From assembly GCA_007258455.2 (NCBI GenBank), contig VDFB02373365.1, positions 225,832,194 through 225,896,193 on the forward strand: a DNA stretch of 64,000 nucleotides, written 5' to 3'. A model generated the notes under the pieces. It saw only the letters and a program-made list of their open reading frames with translations, ran no database searches and was not told where the DNA came from. Numbering within the stretch: position 1 is the first letter of the stretch; each line of letters begins with the position of its first letter. The translations under genes were made by a program, and so were the position numbers. Of this stretch, positions 23,461 to 35,561 are shown one piece after another. Origin of the DNA: Sequoia sempervirens (taxonomy: Eukaryota > Streptophyta > Pinopsida > Cupressales > Cupressaceae).

Positions 23461-25731
23461 TTGACTGAGCTTCCCATTAGTTCTAATATTTGAAGTTATT
23501 TTTTGAGTAATATTTTATACAATTGCTTTAGTTTAATATTTTTTTTAGTTTTTATGAAGACCAAATGGGATTTTACTTTATGGAATATTGTACTCACTAA
23601 ATAAATTGATCTTTGTATTTTATTATTTTTGTAGGCCACATGCAAACATATGAAACACATTATTACAAGTTTTAGGCATGAGAACTCTTTTATAGTATAT
23701 TTTATTCTAAAATATTGCCTCATCTAACTTGATGTCATATAGCCTATATGCCACTAGCAATGGTTACACAAATCTTTTGTGACTTGGAATAATGATAGCC
23801 CTTTTCAAATCAAAATTTGATGATTCACCCATATTATCATGACTTATCATGACTTCTCTTCTCTTATTCAATGAGGAAAGTTTTTTACCTCCTATAGAGC
23901 ATATCAAGGATCTTTCTAGTCCATGTGAGTTGCATAATGTTATTGATGAAGGTATTGAACTAAGGCTCTTGATTGTCCCTTTCAAAGGAAAAGTTATTGA
24001 ATGATTCTTCTAGAAGAATTAATTGTTGGGATACTTCGAGGAAACTATTTATTATTGTTTCAAAGAAAGGAAATTTTGTGTCCCTACTAGAATAAATATA
24101 TAACATTAATCACACTCCTACAAATATAATGTTTATTTCAACTTGAACATTTAGAAAATTTAAAAAAGTATTCCTCTAATAAATAGGCTATCGTTTATTC
24201 TATCCTTTGTTTTATACCTCATATTTATTAACTAAAATATTTATTCACTGATTCAAGCTCTTGGTGTGGTGGATATAAATTTTATTTCTAGTCTACTCTA
24301 TAAGATAAAAATAACTTGATCCTAGTGGGTAAGATTTCCCCTACACCAAATATGCCTATCTACCTCAAGGCCTTTCATCCTTTTCCCCTAAAACCTTTTT
24401 GTATCAATTCAAGTGCAATTGATACCTCCCATTTTTCACTTTCTACTCCTATAAGAGAGCTATCATATTCCTCTTTCCTATTAAATAGAGAATTCCAAAA
24501 TTCATTTATAGAAAAGATGTGAGGAATATATAACATGTTAATTATTCTTGGTAGACTATAATGCCCCAAGCCACACACTTAGAATGTTATCCTAGAAAAT
24601 ATTTTTCAAAGAAACACAATATGGACTATTAGCAACTAAGATCTTGTTGGAGTTGATAGTAAACCCCATAAATCCCAAGAATCACCTACAACCAAAACAT
24701 ATATCATAAAAAGAGAACAAGAAATTGATTTTCTATGCAATTATAAGAGAAGATCTAATCTAAAATTGCATGATGTCTTATATATTGATTATATAAATGA
24801 ATGCATCTAAATTAAAATTAAAGGTGAATCCTTATGAAAAGGAAAAATCCCCTAGTTGAGGATCTGATCTGATTGTGGCAAGTGTCTTCATATTATACAA
24901 TGAGACAATTATTGTTAGCTCAATCTAATAATAAAAATAAATTCCTAAGTTTAGCTTGAGTAATTAAAGTAAAAGGGGCCTAATAATTAACTAATCATTA
25001 GATGATTACCTATTTAATCCAATGCCCCTTAAGATCAACTTAGGGGGAAGCTAAAACCTAATGAAGAATGAAATGATGAATGTAGAATGGATCCAAAATA
25101 GAAGGATTGATGAGGTACCCATGAACAAACAATTGAAAAATCTCATAATTAAAGAAAAGGAGAGAGCCTAATGTTAGAAAACTCCTCCCCAAAATAGAGA
25201 GAAAATAAATGAAAGCATACACGTGGTAAATGAATGTAGGACTCAACATGTCCCCCCAAGTATTGCTTTGATCACATAAGTACAATCAAGATCCCCACAT
25301 AAGGAAGTAGCTCCTCTGCCAAAAATGAATTCTTGAAGAAGAATACTAAAGATGATCCAAAATCTAGAAACATTGTTCCTCCATTTAGGAATAAAAATAT
25401 ATAATGGAAAATGTAGAGGAAACTCTCTCAAGAGAAGAGGCCGCATGATGGGTTCCTCAAAAAACTCCAAATGAAATCATGAATTGATGACAAGTGGGTT
25501 GTAGCAATCATAAAGAGGAAGTGAATATCCTCAATTATGTCCCCAATATCTACAATGTGTGACCCAAATAATAACATTGCATCATATGGCAAGAAGTCAT
25601 CCCAAAATGATGAAACTGAAAGACAAGAAATGTCCTATTAAAAAGAGACAATCTCTAAAGATGTAGGAGAAGGAGGAGGTGGAAGCTCAACACATGTCTC
25701 ATGAACCAGGGTGGATGATGAAAGTACACAA
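23461..25731. other. Unassigned sequence, possibly degenerate LTR-element interior
   Basis: Only short chance frames are present. A minus-strand polypurine-like CTTGGGGGGA at 25251-25260 is followed on that strand by CATGTTGAGTCCTAC, which has the look of a polypurine tract and an LTR start (near 25248). I find no second copy to prove it. Around 25620-25710 purine-rich sequence (GGAGAAGGAGGAGGTGG) reads on the minus strand as a proline-rich stretch. Confidence 0.3.
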
Positions 25732-28667
25732 TGGTGCAGGAGCACCTTGTGCATAGTAAGCCTCCAATAGGTAATTTCATGAAATTTGTATTTTCACCAT
25801 GAAAACATGTAAAATGACCATCTGAGGGCCCATTCTAATGTAATAAAGTCTCTAATAGGTCCTTAGGAGGTCAATTAGGTAAGTTTGCAAAAGTGTCAAA
25901 AAGTTGCAAAAACTGAAAAAGATGCAAAAGTGCAAAAAAATGCAAAATTTCAAGAAGATGAAGAGTCATCTCATTGTAGAAGTTTGTTAGTTAGTTAAAG
26001 ATGGAACGGAAGGTATTATAACTAATGTAAAACTCTTTAAAAGAGTATTGTAAGGCTGAGACAACATTCAAGTTTGTATTCTTGAAGAGTTTCTATTAAT
26101 AAAATTACCTTGTTCTTGAAATACAATGTTTCTCTTTGTTATTTACCAGTTTGTACGGCCTTTACGGAAGCATTAGGTCCTGAACTTTGTTGTTTTAAGT
26201 AGGACACTAAAACAGCTTTCAATCAAGACCATTTTGGAGGGAATCTATTGAATATATTATCTGTTTGAGCAACTTTTTTGTACCTTGATCAGTGAAACCT
26301 CAAAATAGGGGTTTGAGAGTCTAGATAGTATTCAGTGACTAATCCATCGATTAGGTAGTGTGGATCAATGGAGTAGGTTAGATTATGATATTTTAAATGT
26401 TGTGTGTGATTGTAGGTGTGCGAACCCCAATCTAGATACCTGCAAAACAAAGAGAATAAACACCTCAAGTTAGATATTGCAAGCGTAAACAAGGATTCCC
26501 CATGAAATCCATTTACAACCTCAAACTAGGAAAGAAAATAGCAAAGAACACAATGAAAATGATAAAATATAGATTAAATCCTAATTAGATGTGCAAACTC
26601 ATGATCCCATGGGGGAATTGGTGCCAATTTGATCCACTTTGTTGATGAAAGATGAGAACTCCAAGCCAAATCTGCAAAAGGCCTAGCTAAGAATTCAATG
26701 ATGGATGGAAATGGCTAAATATTTTAGCATAATAAATTTGCAATATTTGTGGATGATGAAATGAGGATATGAGCTCTTTATTATAGAATTCCAAGATGGA
26801 TGAATGTCTAAATTTGAGCAATGTGGGACTAACATTCATCCAATGATATGATGCCACTTGTCAAGCTATGAATGGATGGAGGATGTGCAAGATTTGGGGT
26901 TTGTGCCAATAAATGCCAATATTTGAAATTCAAATTTGTTGAAATGACATGCAAGAGGGAAGGAAAATGCAATAAATGCCACTTGGCTCAAGGCAAAGGA
27001 CATGTAAGATGAATTTATTGCCTTGTTGGATGTACATGTTGACTTGGAATTTTTGAATTCAAATTGAGAGAATATTCCAAAAGATGCCTTGTGATGAAAA
27101 TAGAGATTTAATAAATGAATTAAATCTATTTTCATGTGCAACTTGCATTATCTAGAGGATGGACATGAGATGAGATTAAATTAATCAAGGGTTAATTAAT
27201 TTAAGATGATGTGACCTATTTGACTCAAATTTATGGATTTATTCAAATCAAGAGAGGAATATGACAAGAGATTAATTAAATAATGATTTTGATTTATTTA
27301 ATTAAAAGAGATGGTGTTAGATTAAATCAAATAAGGTTTTAATTTATTTAATTTAATAGATAGACTTTAGATATTTAATCAAATAAATTGATTATTTAAT
27401 TAAATAGGGATAATTAGATCAGATGGATTGATTTAATTAACAAAAGAGATGACTTGATTAGATAAAATGATTTATTTATTCAAGAGTAGAATATTGATAA
27501 ATTTAATCAGATAGGGGAATTTGATTAAATGGTTAGACCGAGGGATGATTCAGGAAGAAACGATGTTAGTAAGTCAGGATCAGATGCACGATGTCAATCA
27601 GTATATTTTACATGTCTACAGTAGGTATAGAGGAAAGCAAGAATGCAAAGTTTGAGTGCTACTACAAGTGGTTATTTAATGGTTTCCATGCAAAAGAATG
27701 ATGCTAAATACTAGGTTTTTGTAAAATAACAATGGAAAAGGTTGGGAGGATGTTAATTTGGTGTGTGCAGACCTTTTTCAAGGTGCTTGAGGTAGTGGCA
27801 GAGCATATGGAGGTCTGGAATGTTTTTTTCCTTCAAACCCTCACTATTTAGGCATTGTTAAAGCTTTAGGCAAAGGTTTATTGCTTTCTTGTATTAGTGG
27901 GTGATTACCTCATTAAAAATTGATGATTTGTGAGTTTTGCAACTGGATAAAGGAATTTTTATGGTTATTTGAAAATGTGAAGTTGTTTTAAAGGTACTTG
28001 CTTCAAAAATTAGGCCTAATTGGGGCCCTAATCTATGGCACAGTCAATTATTCTGGTGAAATTTTCAAAAAAAACCTTATCAATGCTTTTGATATGTTAA
28101 AATAGATCAAAATGGGTTCCTAAAAGTGTGTTTATTTTGTAAATATTCAAGGTGGTTTAGGTGAAACACCTGATTTAGAGGTTTGGAAACCTACTAGAAA
28201 TGTTGTCTTGACTGTAAGAAAGAATGTAAAACAGAGAAAAAAATAATATGGGTGATTGATTCTATTTTGAAACTTTCAAAGTGATGTTAAATATGTCTCA
28301 AATTTTTGGAAAAGTTTAGAAAGAAAACTAATTGATTTGATGATTTGACCAGTGTGGAATCAAGAAGCAAATGGTGTCTTGGGTGTGTATGTTGATCAAG
28401 TTGATTGAGACTGAGTTTTCTCACAAGGTTTTTGTTTTGAATTAGTCAAAATGATGATGATAAAAGTTGTTTTAGGATCTAACCAGAGTTTAGAAGCAAG
28501 ATTGGGTGATTGATGTCTTTTTTCCAAATAGAAACAAGTGAAAAAGAATAGATTTTGTTGAAAAGATAAGTGATTTTTTGGTGATTTGTTGACTGATCTT
28601 CTCAAGTTGTGTTTAGTTTCAGAAGTACCCTTGAAGTTTTGTTGAGTTTTGTAGATTCTCTACATCA
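25732..28667 (+). repeat. Left LTR of the non-autonomous element, split by a solo LTR
   Basis: Segments 25732-26416 and 27626-28667 together align with 29579-31297. The left LTR ends ...TCTCTACATCA at 28667. Shared marks include AATGCAAAA runs near 25930 and 29785, TTAGGTCCTGAACTTTGTTG, and CAAACCCTCACTATTT. The insertion between them is listed separately. Confidence 0.85.
26417..27620. mobile_element. Solo LTR (1.2 kb) nested in the left LTR
   Basis: The insertion starts TGTGCGAACCCC and ends CATGTCTACA, i.e. TG...CA. It is flanked by a perfect 5 bp duplication, GTAGG, at 26412-26416 and 27621-27625. The right LTR of the host element shows the uninterrupted site (GATTGTAGGTATAGGGG near 30255). 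It has no internal region or coding sequence, so it is a solo LTR left by recombination between two LTRs. No second copy of this family is in the window and its strand is not determined. Confidence 0.85.
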
Positions 28668-28669
28668 AT

Positions 28670-28681
28670 TGGTATTAGAGC
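28670..28681 (+). other. Primer-binding site (tRNA-iMet type)
   Basis: TGGTATTAGAGC lies two bases after the left LTR and differs from the canonical TGGTATCAGAGC by one C-to-T change. It fixes the element's orientation as plus. Confidence 0.75.
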
Positions 28682-29578
28682 TAGCTAATTTTGATAGTTG
28701 GTTGAGTTGTTGAGTTGTTGGTTGAAGGTACTTGATCCATCTTAAAGCTGTAGAGAGGAAGAGTTTTGAGAAGTTGTGTTTTGGTTATAGACAAGATGAG
28801 GTCTATGTTCACCATCCTCCAATGGGGATTAATCTGGGTAGAAGGTGCAAAGTGGGTGAGGCCAATAAGAGAAAGAGAGGTAGATGCATCTTCTAGGATC
28901 TATTGTTGGGTAAGATGGATGGTTTGTAAGTTTGTGTGGTGAAGTAGTGAGGAAGATGGATACTTGTCTGAAGAAGCACTTGAGTTTGTAGCCATTTGAA
29001 GAGTTCAAAGTCAGTTTGAGAGTACTCCACTTATGAGATTAGATGAGAAGTTGAAGACAAGAAAGTTCCAAAGAAGATTGAGGAAATATTGTTGAGAAAA
29101 GCAATGTGAAAGGACAGTCATGTGTCCTTTGTGTGAGAAAAGGTTAGAGGGAGGTTAAGTGTTGTGAAAGGACAGTCTTGTGTCCTTTTGAATGAGAAGA
29201 GTAATTGTGAACCTAATGAGCAGAGAAAGATAAAGGAAAATGGCAAAGAAAAGACAAGAGAAGACAAGAGAAGTCACAAATGAAGACAAAGTTGAAAGAA
29301 AAGGATGGAACCAAGACAAAGAAACAAGTTAAATATTGTAATGACACAAGAGATTATTGGGATAGAGAATTTGAAGGTAGAAGGTGGAATGAGATAAAGT
29401 GAAAAGCAAGGATAAGTTGGTGAGTGTAAGTATGAAGATGAGACAGTGTTAAAGTGAAGACAAAGAGCATGATTTCAAGAAGCAGCATCCCAAGAAAAGA
29501 TTGAAGAAGGTATGAAGAATCATGGTCAATGCAACACATTTCTAAAGGGACTTGGAAAGTTTTTTTTGGCTGGTTGTT
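28682..29578 (+). other. Non-coding interior of the non-autonomous LTR element
   Basis: The sequence is purine-rich (GA-biased), with repeated phrases such as GAAAGGACAGTC(A/T)TGTGTCCTTT near 29109 and 29167. It has no gag, pol or other recognised domain. Its GA-rich composition resembles the leader of gag-bearing relatives, so the element may be a large internal deletion derivative. Confidence 0.6.
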
Positions 29579-31297
29579 TGGTGCAGGAGCACCTTGTGCA
29601 CAATAAGCCTCCAATAGGTAATTTCCTGAAATTTGTATTTTCACCATGAAAAAATGTAAAATGACTATGTGAAGTTCCATTTTAATGTAATAAAGTCTCT
29701 AATTGGTCTTCAAGAGGTCAATTAGGTATGTTTTCAAAAGTATCAAAAAGTTGTAAAAACTGAAAAAGATGCAAAAGTGCAAAAAAATGCAAAACTTCAA
29801 GAAGATGAAGAGTCATCTCATTGTAGAAGGTTGTTAGTCAGTTGAAGATGGAAGGGAAGGTATTATAATTGATTTAAACCTCTTTAAAATAGCATTGTAA
29901 GGCCAAGACAACATTGAAGTTTGTATTCTTGAAGAGTTTCTATTGATAAAAGTAATGTGTTCTTGAAATATAGTGTTTCTCTCTATTATTTACAATTTGT
30001 ACAGCCTGTACAGAAGTATTAGGTCCTGAACTTTGTTGTTTTAAGTAGGACACTGAAATATCTTTCAATCAAGACCATTTGGGAGGGAATCTATTGAATA
30101 TAGTATCTGTTTGAGCAACATTTCTATACCTTGGTCTGTGAACCCTCAAAATAGGGGTTTGAGAGTCTAGATAGTATTCAGTGACTAGTCCACCAATTAG
30201 GTAGTGTGGATTAGTGGAGTAGGTTAGAATAGGATGTTTTAAATGTTGTATGTGATTGTAGGTATAGGGGAAAGCAAGAATGCAAAGGTTGAGTGTTGCT
30301 ACAGGTGGTTATTTAATAGTTTCCATGCAAAAGAATGATGCTACATACTAGGGTTTGGTAAAATAACAATGGAAAAGGTTGGCAGGATGTTAATTTGGTT
30401 TATGTGGATTTTTTCAAGGTGATTGAGGTAGTGGTAGAGCATATGGAGGTCTGGAATGTTCTTTTCCTTCAAACCCTCACTATTTGGGCATTATTAAAGC
30501 TTTAGGCAAAGGTTTGTTGATTTGTTGTATTAGTGGGTAATTACCTCATTAGAAATTGATGATTTGTGAGTTTTTCAACCTGATAAAAGATTATTTATGG
30601 TCATTTGAAGATTTGGAGTTGTTTTAAAGGTACTTGCTTCACAAATTAGGCCTAATTGGGGCACTAATCCGTGGGACAACCAATTGTTCTAGTGAAATTT
30701 TCAAAAAAACCTTATCAAATATTTTTATATGTTAAAATAGATCAAAATGGGTTCCTAAAAGTGTGTTTAGTTTGTAAATATTCAAGGTGGTTTAGGTGAA
30801 ACACCTGATTTAGAGGTTTGGAAACCTACTAGAAATATTATCTTGACTATAAGAAAGAATGTGAAACTGAGAAAACAATGATATGGGTGATTGATTCTAT
30901 TTTGAAAATGTCAAAGTGATGTTAAAGATGTCTCAATTTTTGGGAAAATTTTAGAAAGCAAACTAATTGATTTGATGATTAGTGTGGAATCAAGAAGCAA
31001 AGGGTGTCTTGGGTGTGTATGTTGATCAAGTTGATTGAGACAGAGTTTTCTCACAAGGTTTTTGTTATGAATTATTCAAAATGATGATGATAAAAGTTTC
31101 TTTAGGATATGACCATAGTTTAGAAGCAATATTGGGTGATTGATGTCTTTTTCCCAAATAGAAACAAGTGAAAAAGAATGGATTTTGTTGAAAAGATAAG
31201 TCAGTTTTTGGTGATTTGCTAACTGATCTTCTCAAGTTGTGTTTAGGGTCAGAAGTACCCTTGAAGATTTGTTGAGTTTTGTAGATGCTCTGCATCT
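29579..31297 (+). repeat. Right LTR of the non-autonomous element
   Basis: This copy is uninterrupted and about 1.72 kb long. It starts TGGTGCAGGAGCACC and ends GATGCTCTGCATCT, where the left LTR has GATTCTCTACATCA. It provides the empty site for the 1.2 kb solo LTR. Differences from the left copy are about 5-8 percent by eye. Confidence 0.83.
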
Positions 31298-32760
31298 CAC
31301 ATAGGTTAAAGTGACCAAAATTCTCCTCAAATATCTAATTTACTCTAGATGCATGAGAGTGTAAACCATTCAATGATGTAATCTCATCTAGAGAAAAATT
31401 AGAAAAGACATACAATTGAGAGGCATGAACAACTTTACCAACTATAATAATCTCTCTCCTATGAAATTCTTTGATAAGCACTGAATTAGACATGAGCTCT
31501 ATTGTCTTACCTATCCCACTATGTATAATTTGATAGATGGAGAGGAGATTGAAGGATAATGAAGGAACACATAAGTACATCATGAAATGTGCCATTATCA
31601 ATATCTATAGAACCTCTCTGGCTAACATGCATAGAACTATTTTTCTCCATCAATATGTGCAGTGATGTGCAAGGATCATATAAAGAGAACATAATCAAAG
31701 ATGAAGTCATGTTTTGTGAGGCTTCTGAATCAAGAATTCATTGGCTAGACTGAGGAATAGTGGATGTAAAGAGTGCATGGCCTTTTATCTTTTCTACTCC
31801 ACATTCCATGGTGGTTGAACTTGATTGTGAAAGTGTCAAAGTGGAAGAAGAGGATGAACCAAAAGACATAGATGAAGGAAAATGAATATGTTTTTTTTTT
31901 TTCAGAAGGTGTTTTGACTCATCAATCTTCTGTGCATGACACTAATGCTCATCATGTTCTGATTTTTTGTAATATTCAAATTTTGGTTGATCCTTCTTAT
32001 ATAAGTTCCCCTTAAAAAAGGAAGAAGAATAAGAGGTATCCTGTGAATGTGATTCCTTTTCTTTCTCATTGTTCTTGGAATCCTTGTGTTTTTTTTTTCC
32101 ATTGTCATCTGAAGCCTTCTAATCTCTAGTGCATGATGTTGTAATAAGAGAATTTAATTTGAAAGGATTCAATGAGTCCATTTATACCAACTTTTCCTAC
32201 TCCTTATTCAATTGTGTAGAAAAATAATCAAGTGAAGGCATAGTGAATTTGGTACCAAGTGCATCTTTAGCGACATAAAAAGTAGGAATAAATATTGAAT
32301 ATTCAAGACAAAGCTTGGCAAGGATTGAGAAAATCAATTGAGATTCATGTTTATCAATACTACACTATGTCTAATGCAATCTAAGAGACTTTATTTTGGT
32401 GAAGAAGTCCTATATATTATCAAAATTTGAAAGATTCAAACTAATAAGTTTATTCTCCAACTAAAATCCTCTCAAGTGTATCTTTCTTCCCAAATAAGGA
32501 ATCCAATTGAATCCAAATCTAATTGGGTATGGTGAAAGACTCAAAATAAAAGAGAATATCAAGAGAGATATGCATGCATAATGCCCCAAAAGCCTCATCA
32601 AACTTGTAAAACAATTTTCTCTTCTTTGCAACTCTTATAGGTTCAAGTTCTATACCCATGGTCACTTTGTATAATCCTTTCTTTTAGATGTATCTCCATT
32701 TGTTTTTAACACTGATAATAGTTGTATGGAGTGAGTGGAGTAATGTGGGTTGGATCCATG
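31298..32760 (-). pseudogene. Ty1/copia gag, protease and gag-pre-integrase remnant (minus strand)
   Basis: On the minus strand, copia domains appear in order from right to left. A gag (UBN2-type) region lies around 32610-32380, with ALCMHISLDILF, an IWIQLDSLFGKKDTLE stretch and then FFTK. A Lys-rich, basic linker lies around 32110-31900. The protease active site at 31731-31717 reads DSEASQNMTSS, where DSGAS is expected, so the essential glycine is lost. The gag-pre-integrase frame (31601-31335) contains VPSLSFNLLSIYQ and a GKVVHASQLYVFSNF stretch. The sequence then stops at the LTR element at 31297. Several stops and frame changes are present. Reverse transcriptase and integrase are missing. 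Confidence 0.82.
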
Positions 32761-32931
32761 ATTATTTTATTGAAAAAGTACAAAAAATGGAAAAAAAATA
32801 GTATAGACCCTCACTAAGCAATAAATACAATAAATTCTTTCTTTGATCCCAAAAAATTTGACCTTATTTGCACATTTTTCAAGAAAAGAACTAAAAAGGA
32901 AAATCTCATATCTCAAGGGATATTTATGAAA
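32761..32931. other. Short AT-rich spacer
   Basis: No feature is recognised between the copia gag remnant and copy B. If the copia remnant had a 5' LTR it should lie here or further right, but no initiator-Met primer site is visible. Confidence 0.3.
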
Positions 32932-35561
32932 GGACTACACTTTTTCTCAAAATTTTCATGTATTGTATGCATATCATATAAAGTGAGTAATAATGTGTGT
33001 AACCTCAGTTGGATCAATTTTTCCATATCAACAATAAATGTTGTGTTGTGATGGGATCTTTTTGTTTTGTTCAATTTTTTAAAACTAATAAATATCGTGT
33101 GAAAATTTATAATTTTGTATTTTAATCTTTTTAATTTTTTATTTATTGGAAAGAAAGATTGAATGATAGTGATGTGGGTGTGGGTTTATTATAGAAATAG
33201 CTCGCTTTAAATTTATTCATGTGCAATTGAATATCATCATTCCAACAATCATGAGAAAATATTTAAAATGTAGGGCTTCCAAATTCTCAACTTTGTACTT
33301 ATTAAAATTAAAAAATGAAGTACACTCATGAAGTGGATGTGGGTTTGTTAGAAATATTTCTCAATATTTTAAGAGCTTACTAAAGATTTATTCTTATCAA
33401 GAAAAAAGACACAATATTAGTTAAATGAGATAAAAAATGCAAATACCCAACATCAAGAAATAAATTAATTAAAATGATCATTATCTATACATTTAATATA
33501 AATAAAGTTGATTATTATATGATTAAGAAACTAAAATTATATTCTAAGAGTTGAATATTAGTTTAAGTACATTCTTTATTAAATTATGACATGACACTTT
33601 GTTAGTGACTAAAGCAACAATTTGGGGGTTCCATTTTAAATGACTTAATGTAAATAAGAATGGGGTGAAAATTAATGGCAACCTATTCTTACAACTGTGT
33701 TCCATGTTGTATTAGTGGGCCTAAATCAACACGTAGTACATTTAATAAATTTATACCTATTTATTATCTATAGTTACATGTAGGTTTTATTAAAGTCATT
33801 TTTTTCATAAAAGAGTTCTCATAAAATAGTATCATATCTCTCCAAACCCCTTTATAATATGGCTCTTTTGACACACACACTCAAGAAAAACTATGCTAAT
33901 TGATATTTTTTATCACATTGCTATAGTTAAAGTATTACAATGAATGTTGTGATTTTGTTTAAGTGCATCTATGCATTTCATAGGAACTAATTATATCCAA
34001 AAATATGGTTAGTAGAAGTTAGTGTTTGACTCCATGAGGATTAATTAGGTTGAGTTAGTAGAGTAATCGAGTAATGAGAATGGTGGCATCATATTTACAA
34101 TCCATTCTTGAGTAAGAACAATGTTACTAGGAAAAAATTATCTAGACATGAACCTAGAGATAATTAGGTGTTAGTATTCAATATTAAGATTTGAGAAATA
34201 ATTTCTAAAAAAAAGTGAATTCCTTGGGAAAAAATGAATTCCTAAGTATAAGGTATTGATAGTGAACTATAAATAGATAATTGAGAAATCTTAATAAAGT
34301 ACAAGAAGAATAAGAAATTGGAAGAAATAACAAGGCCTGATGTGTATTCAAAGAGGACACTAGAACACAATCCCACTAAGATATTTGAAATATATGAAAG
34401 GAACTAGGGACTAATAGCATAACAAATTTTAATTTAGATTGAAAACTTGAAGAACTTGGGGGATATTTTAGAAAGGACACTTGGGAAAGCAAGATAAACT
34501 ATGATCATTAGTAGCATGAAAAAACATAGAATCCAAGGAAATTCAAAGTTTGAGAAAAACTTGAAACAATGATTACATTGGGTTCAAGTGAAGCATGTAA
34601 TATTAATTTTTAGAAAGAGTAATTATATTAATGAGAGAATCAAGGAAAATGAGAAATATCACTAGAACATTTTTGTAGTTGGATTGATGTTGGATTAGAG
34701 AGAAAGAAGAATAGGATAGACATATGATATATGATAAAGAGAGTGAAAGGAGAAGTTAGTTTATATCATAAAGGTGTTTATAATATTCTATGTCTATGTT
34801 GAGGAAAATAGTCAATTAATATCATTATAGACTTCTATCATAGTCTCATTATCATTATTTTCTTGCTCCTTCCCTTGGTATTTGGAGGTCTGACATGGCT
34901 ATGTATGGTTTTGATCTTTATTTTTACTCCAGGGAACTTTGTAGCTTAGGGTCAATAAATATATTTTTTGTTGGCTAGAAATGGGTGAATTAACACAAGC
35001 TAATTTATTCTTTGAACCCCTTGGAAATGGTTGGAATAGTAGTCAAGAAATTTCTTTTGTGATTAATTATAGCAATTAAATTGGTCAATAAATATATTTT
35101 GTATTGGCTAGAGATGGTTGAATTGACACAAGCTAAAAAAAAATATCAACCCCTTGCAAATGGTCAAAATAGTAGTCAAGACATTTCTTATGTCATTAAT
35201 TATGGAAGTTAAACTATGTAATGTTATCCTAGTTGGTTTAGTGGATATATATAGTTATAGAATGATTATAAAATTATTATAGAAAAAAAAATTTAGGGAT
35301 ATAGATCTTCCATTAAATATATTGTGAATAAATATGGGAAGAAAAAGAGAGTGGAATGTTACTTTATTTCAAAAGAATGTAAAAATTTGTGAGTTGGAAC
35401 ACTTCCTGGCACCTCTTATGGAACCACATAGGTGTAGTGAGTGTGGTTTGTATTATGCACACAATAATTTCAGTCAGTTCATGCTGCCATATATACATAA
35501 TTTGTAAGTCACCTTTATTTGATGAGTTCTTTGAACCCAAAATCTTCCCTCTTATCCATAG
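32932..35561 (+). repeat. Copy B of the long LTR-like repeat, part 1
   Basis: This part aligns with 18262-21168 of copy A, apart from the 313 bp duplication that only A has. It ends in CTTATCCATAG, where the LARD begins. Copy A reads CTATTATCCATAAAATTATC at this point, so the insertion interrupts an otherwise continuous alignment. The two copies differ by roughly one base in eight by eye. Confidence 0.83.

Larger units (their letters stand above)
25732..31297 (+). mobile_element. Non-autonomous LTR retrotransposon with nested solo LTR
   Basis: Two direct repeats beginning TGGTGCAGGAGCACCTTGTGCA (25732 and 29579) bracket about 0.9 kb that has no coding capacity. A tRNA-iMet-type primer-binding site follows the left repeat. 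After removing the 1.2 kb insertion in the left LTR, both LTRs are about 1.72 kb. Flanks CACAA (25727-25731) and CACAT (31298-31302) could be a decayed target duplication. No polypurine tract is evident before the right LTR. With no gag or pol, the element must have used enzymes from another element. Confidence 0.8.
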
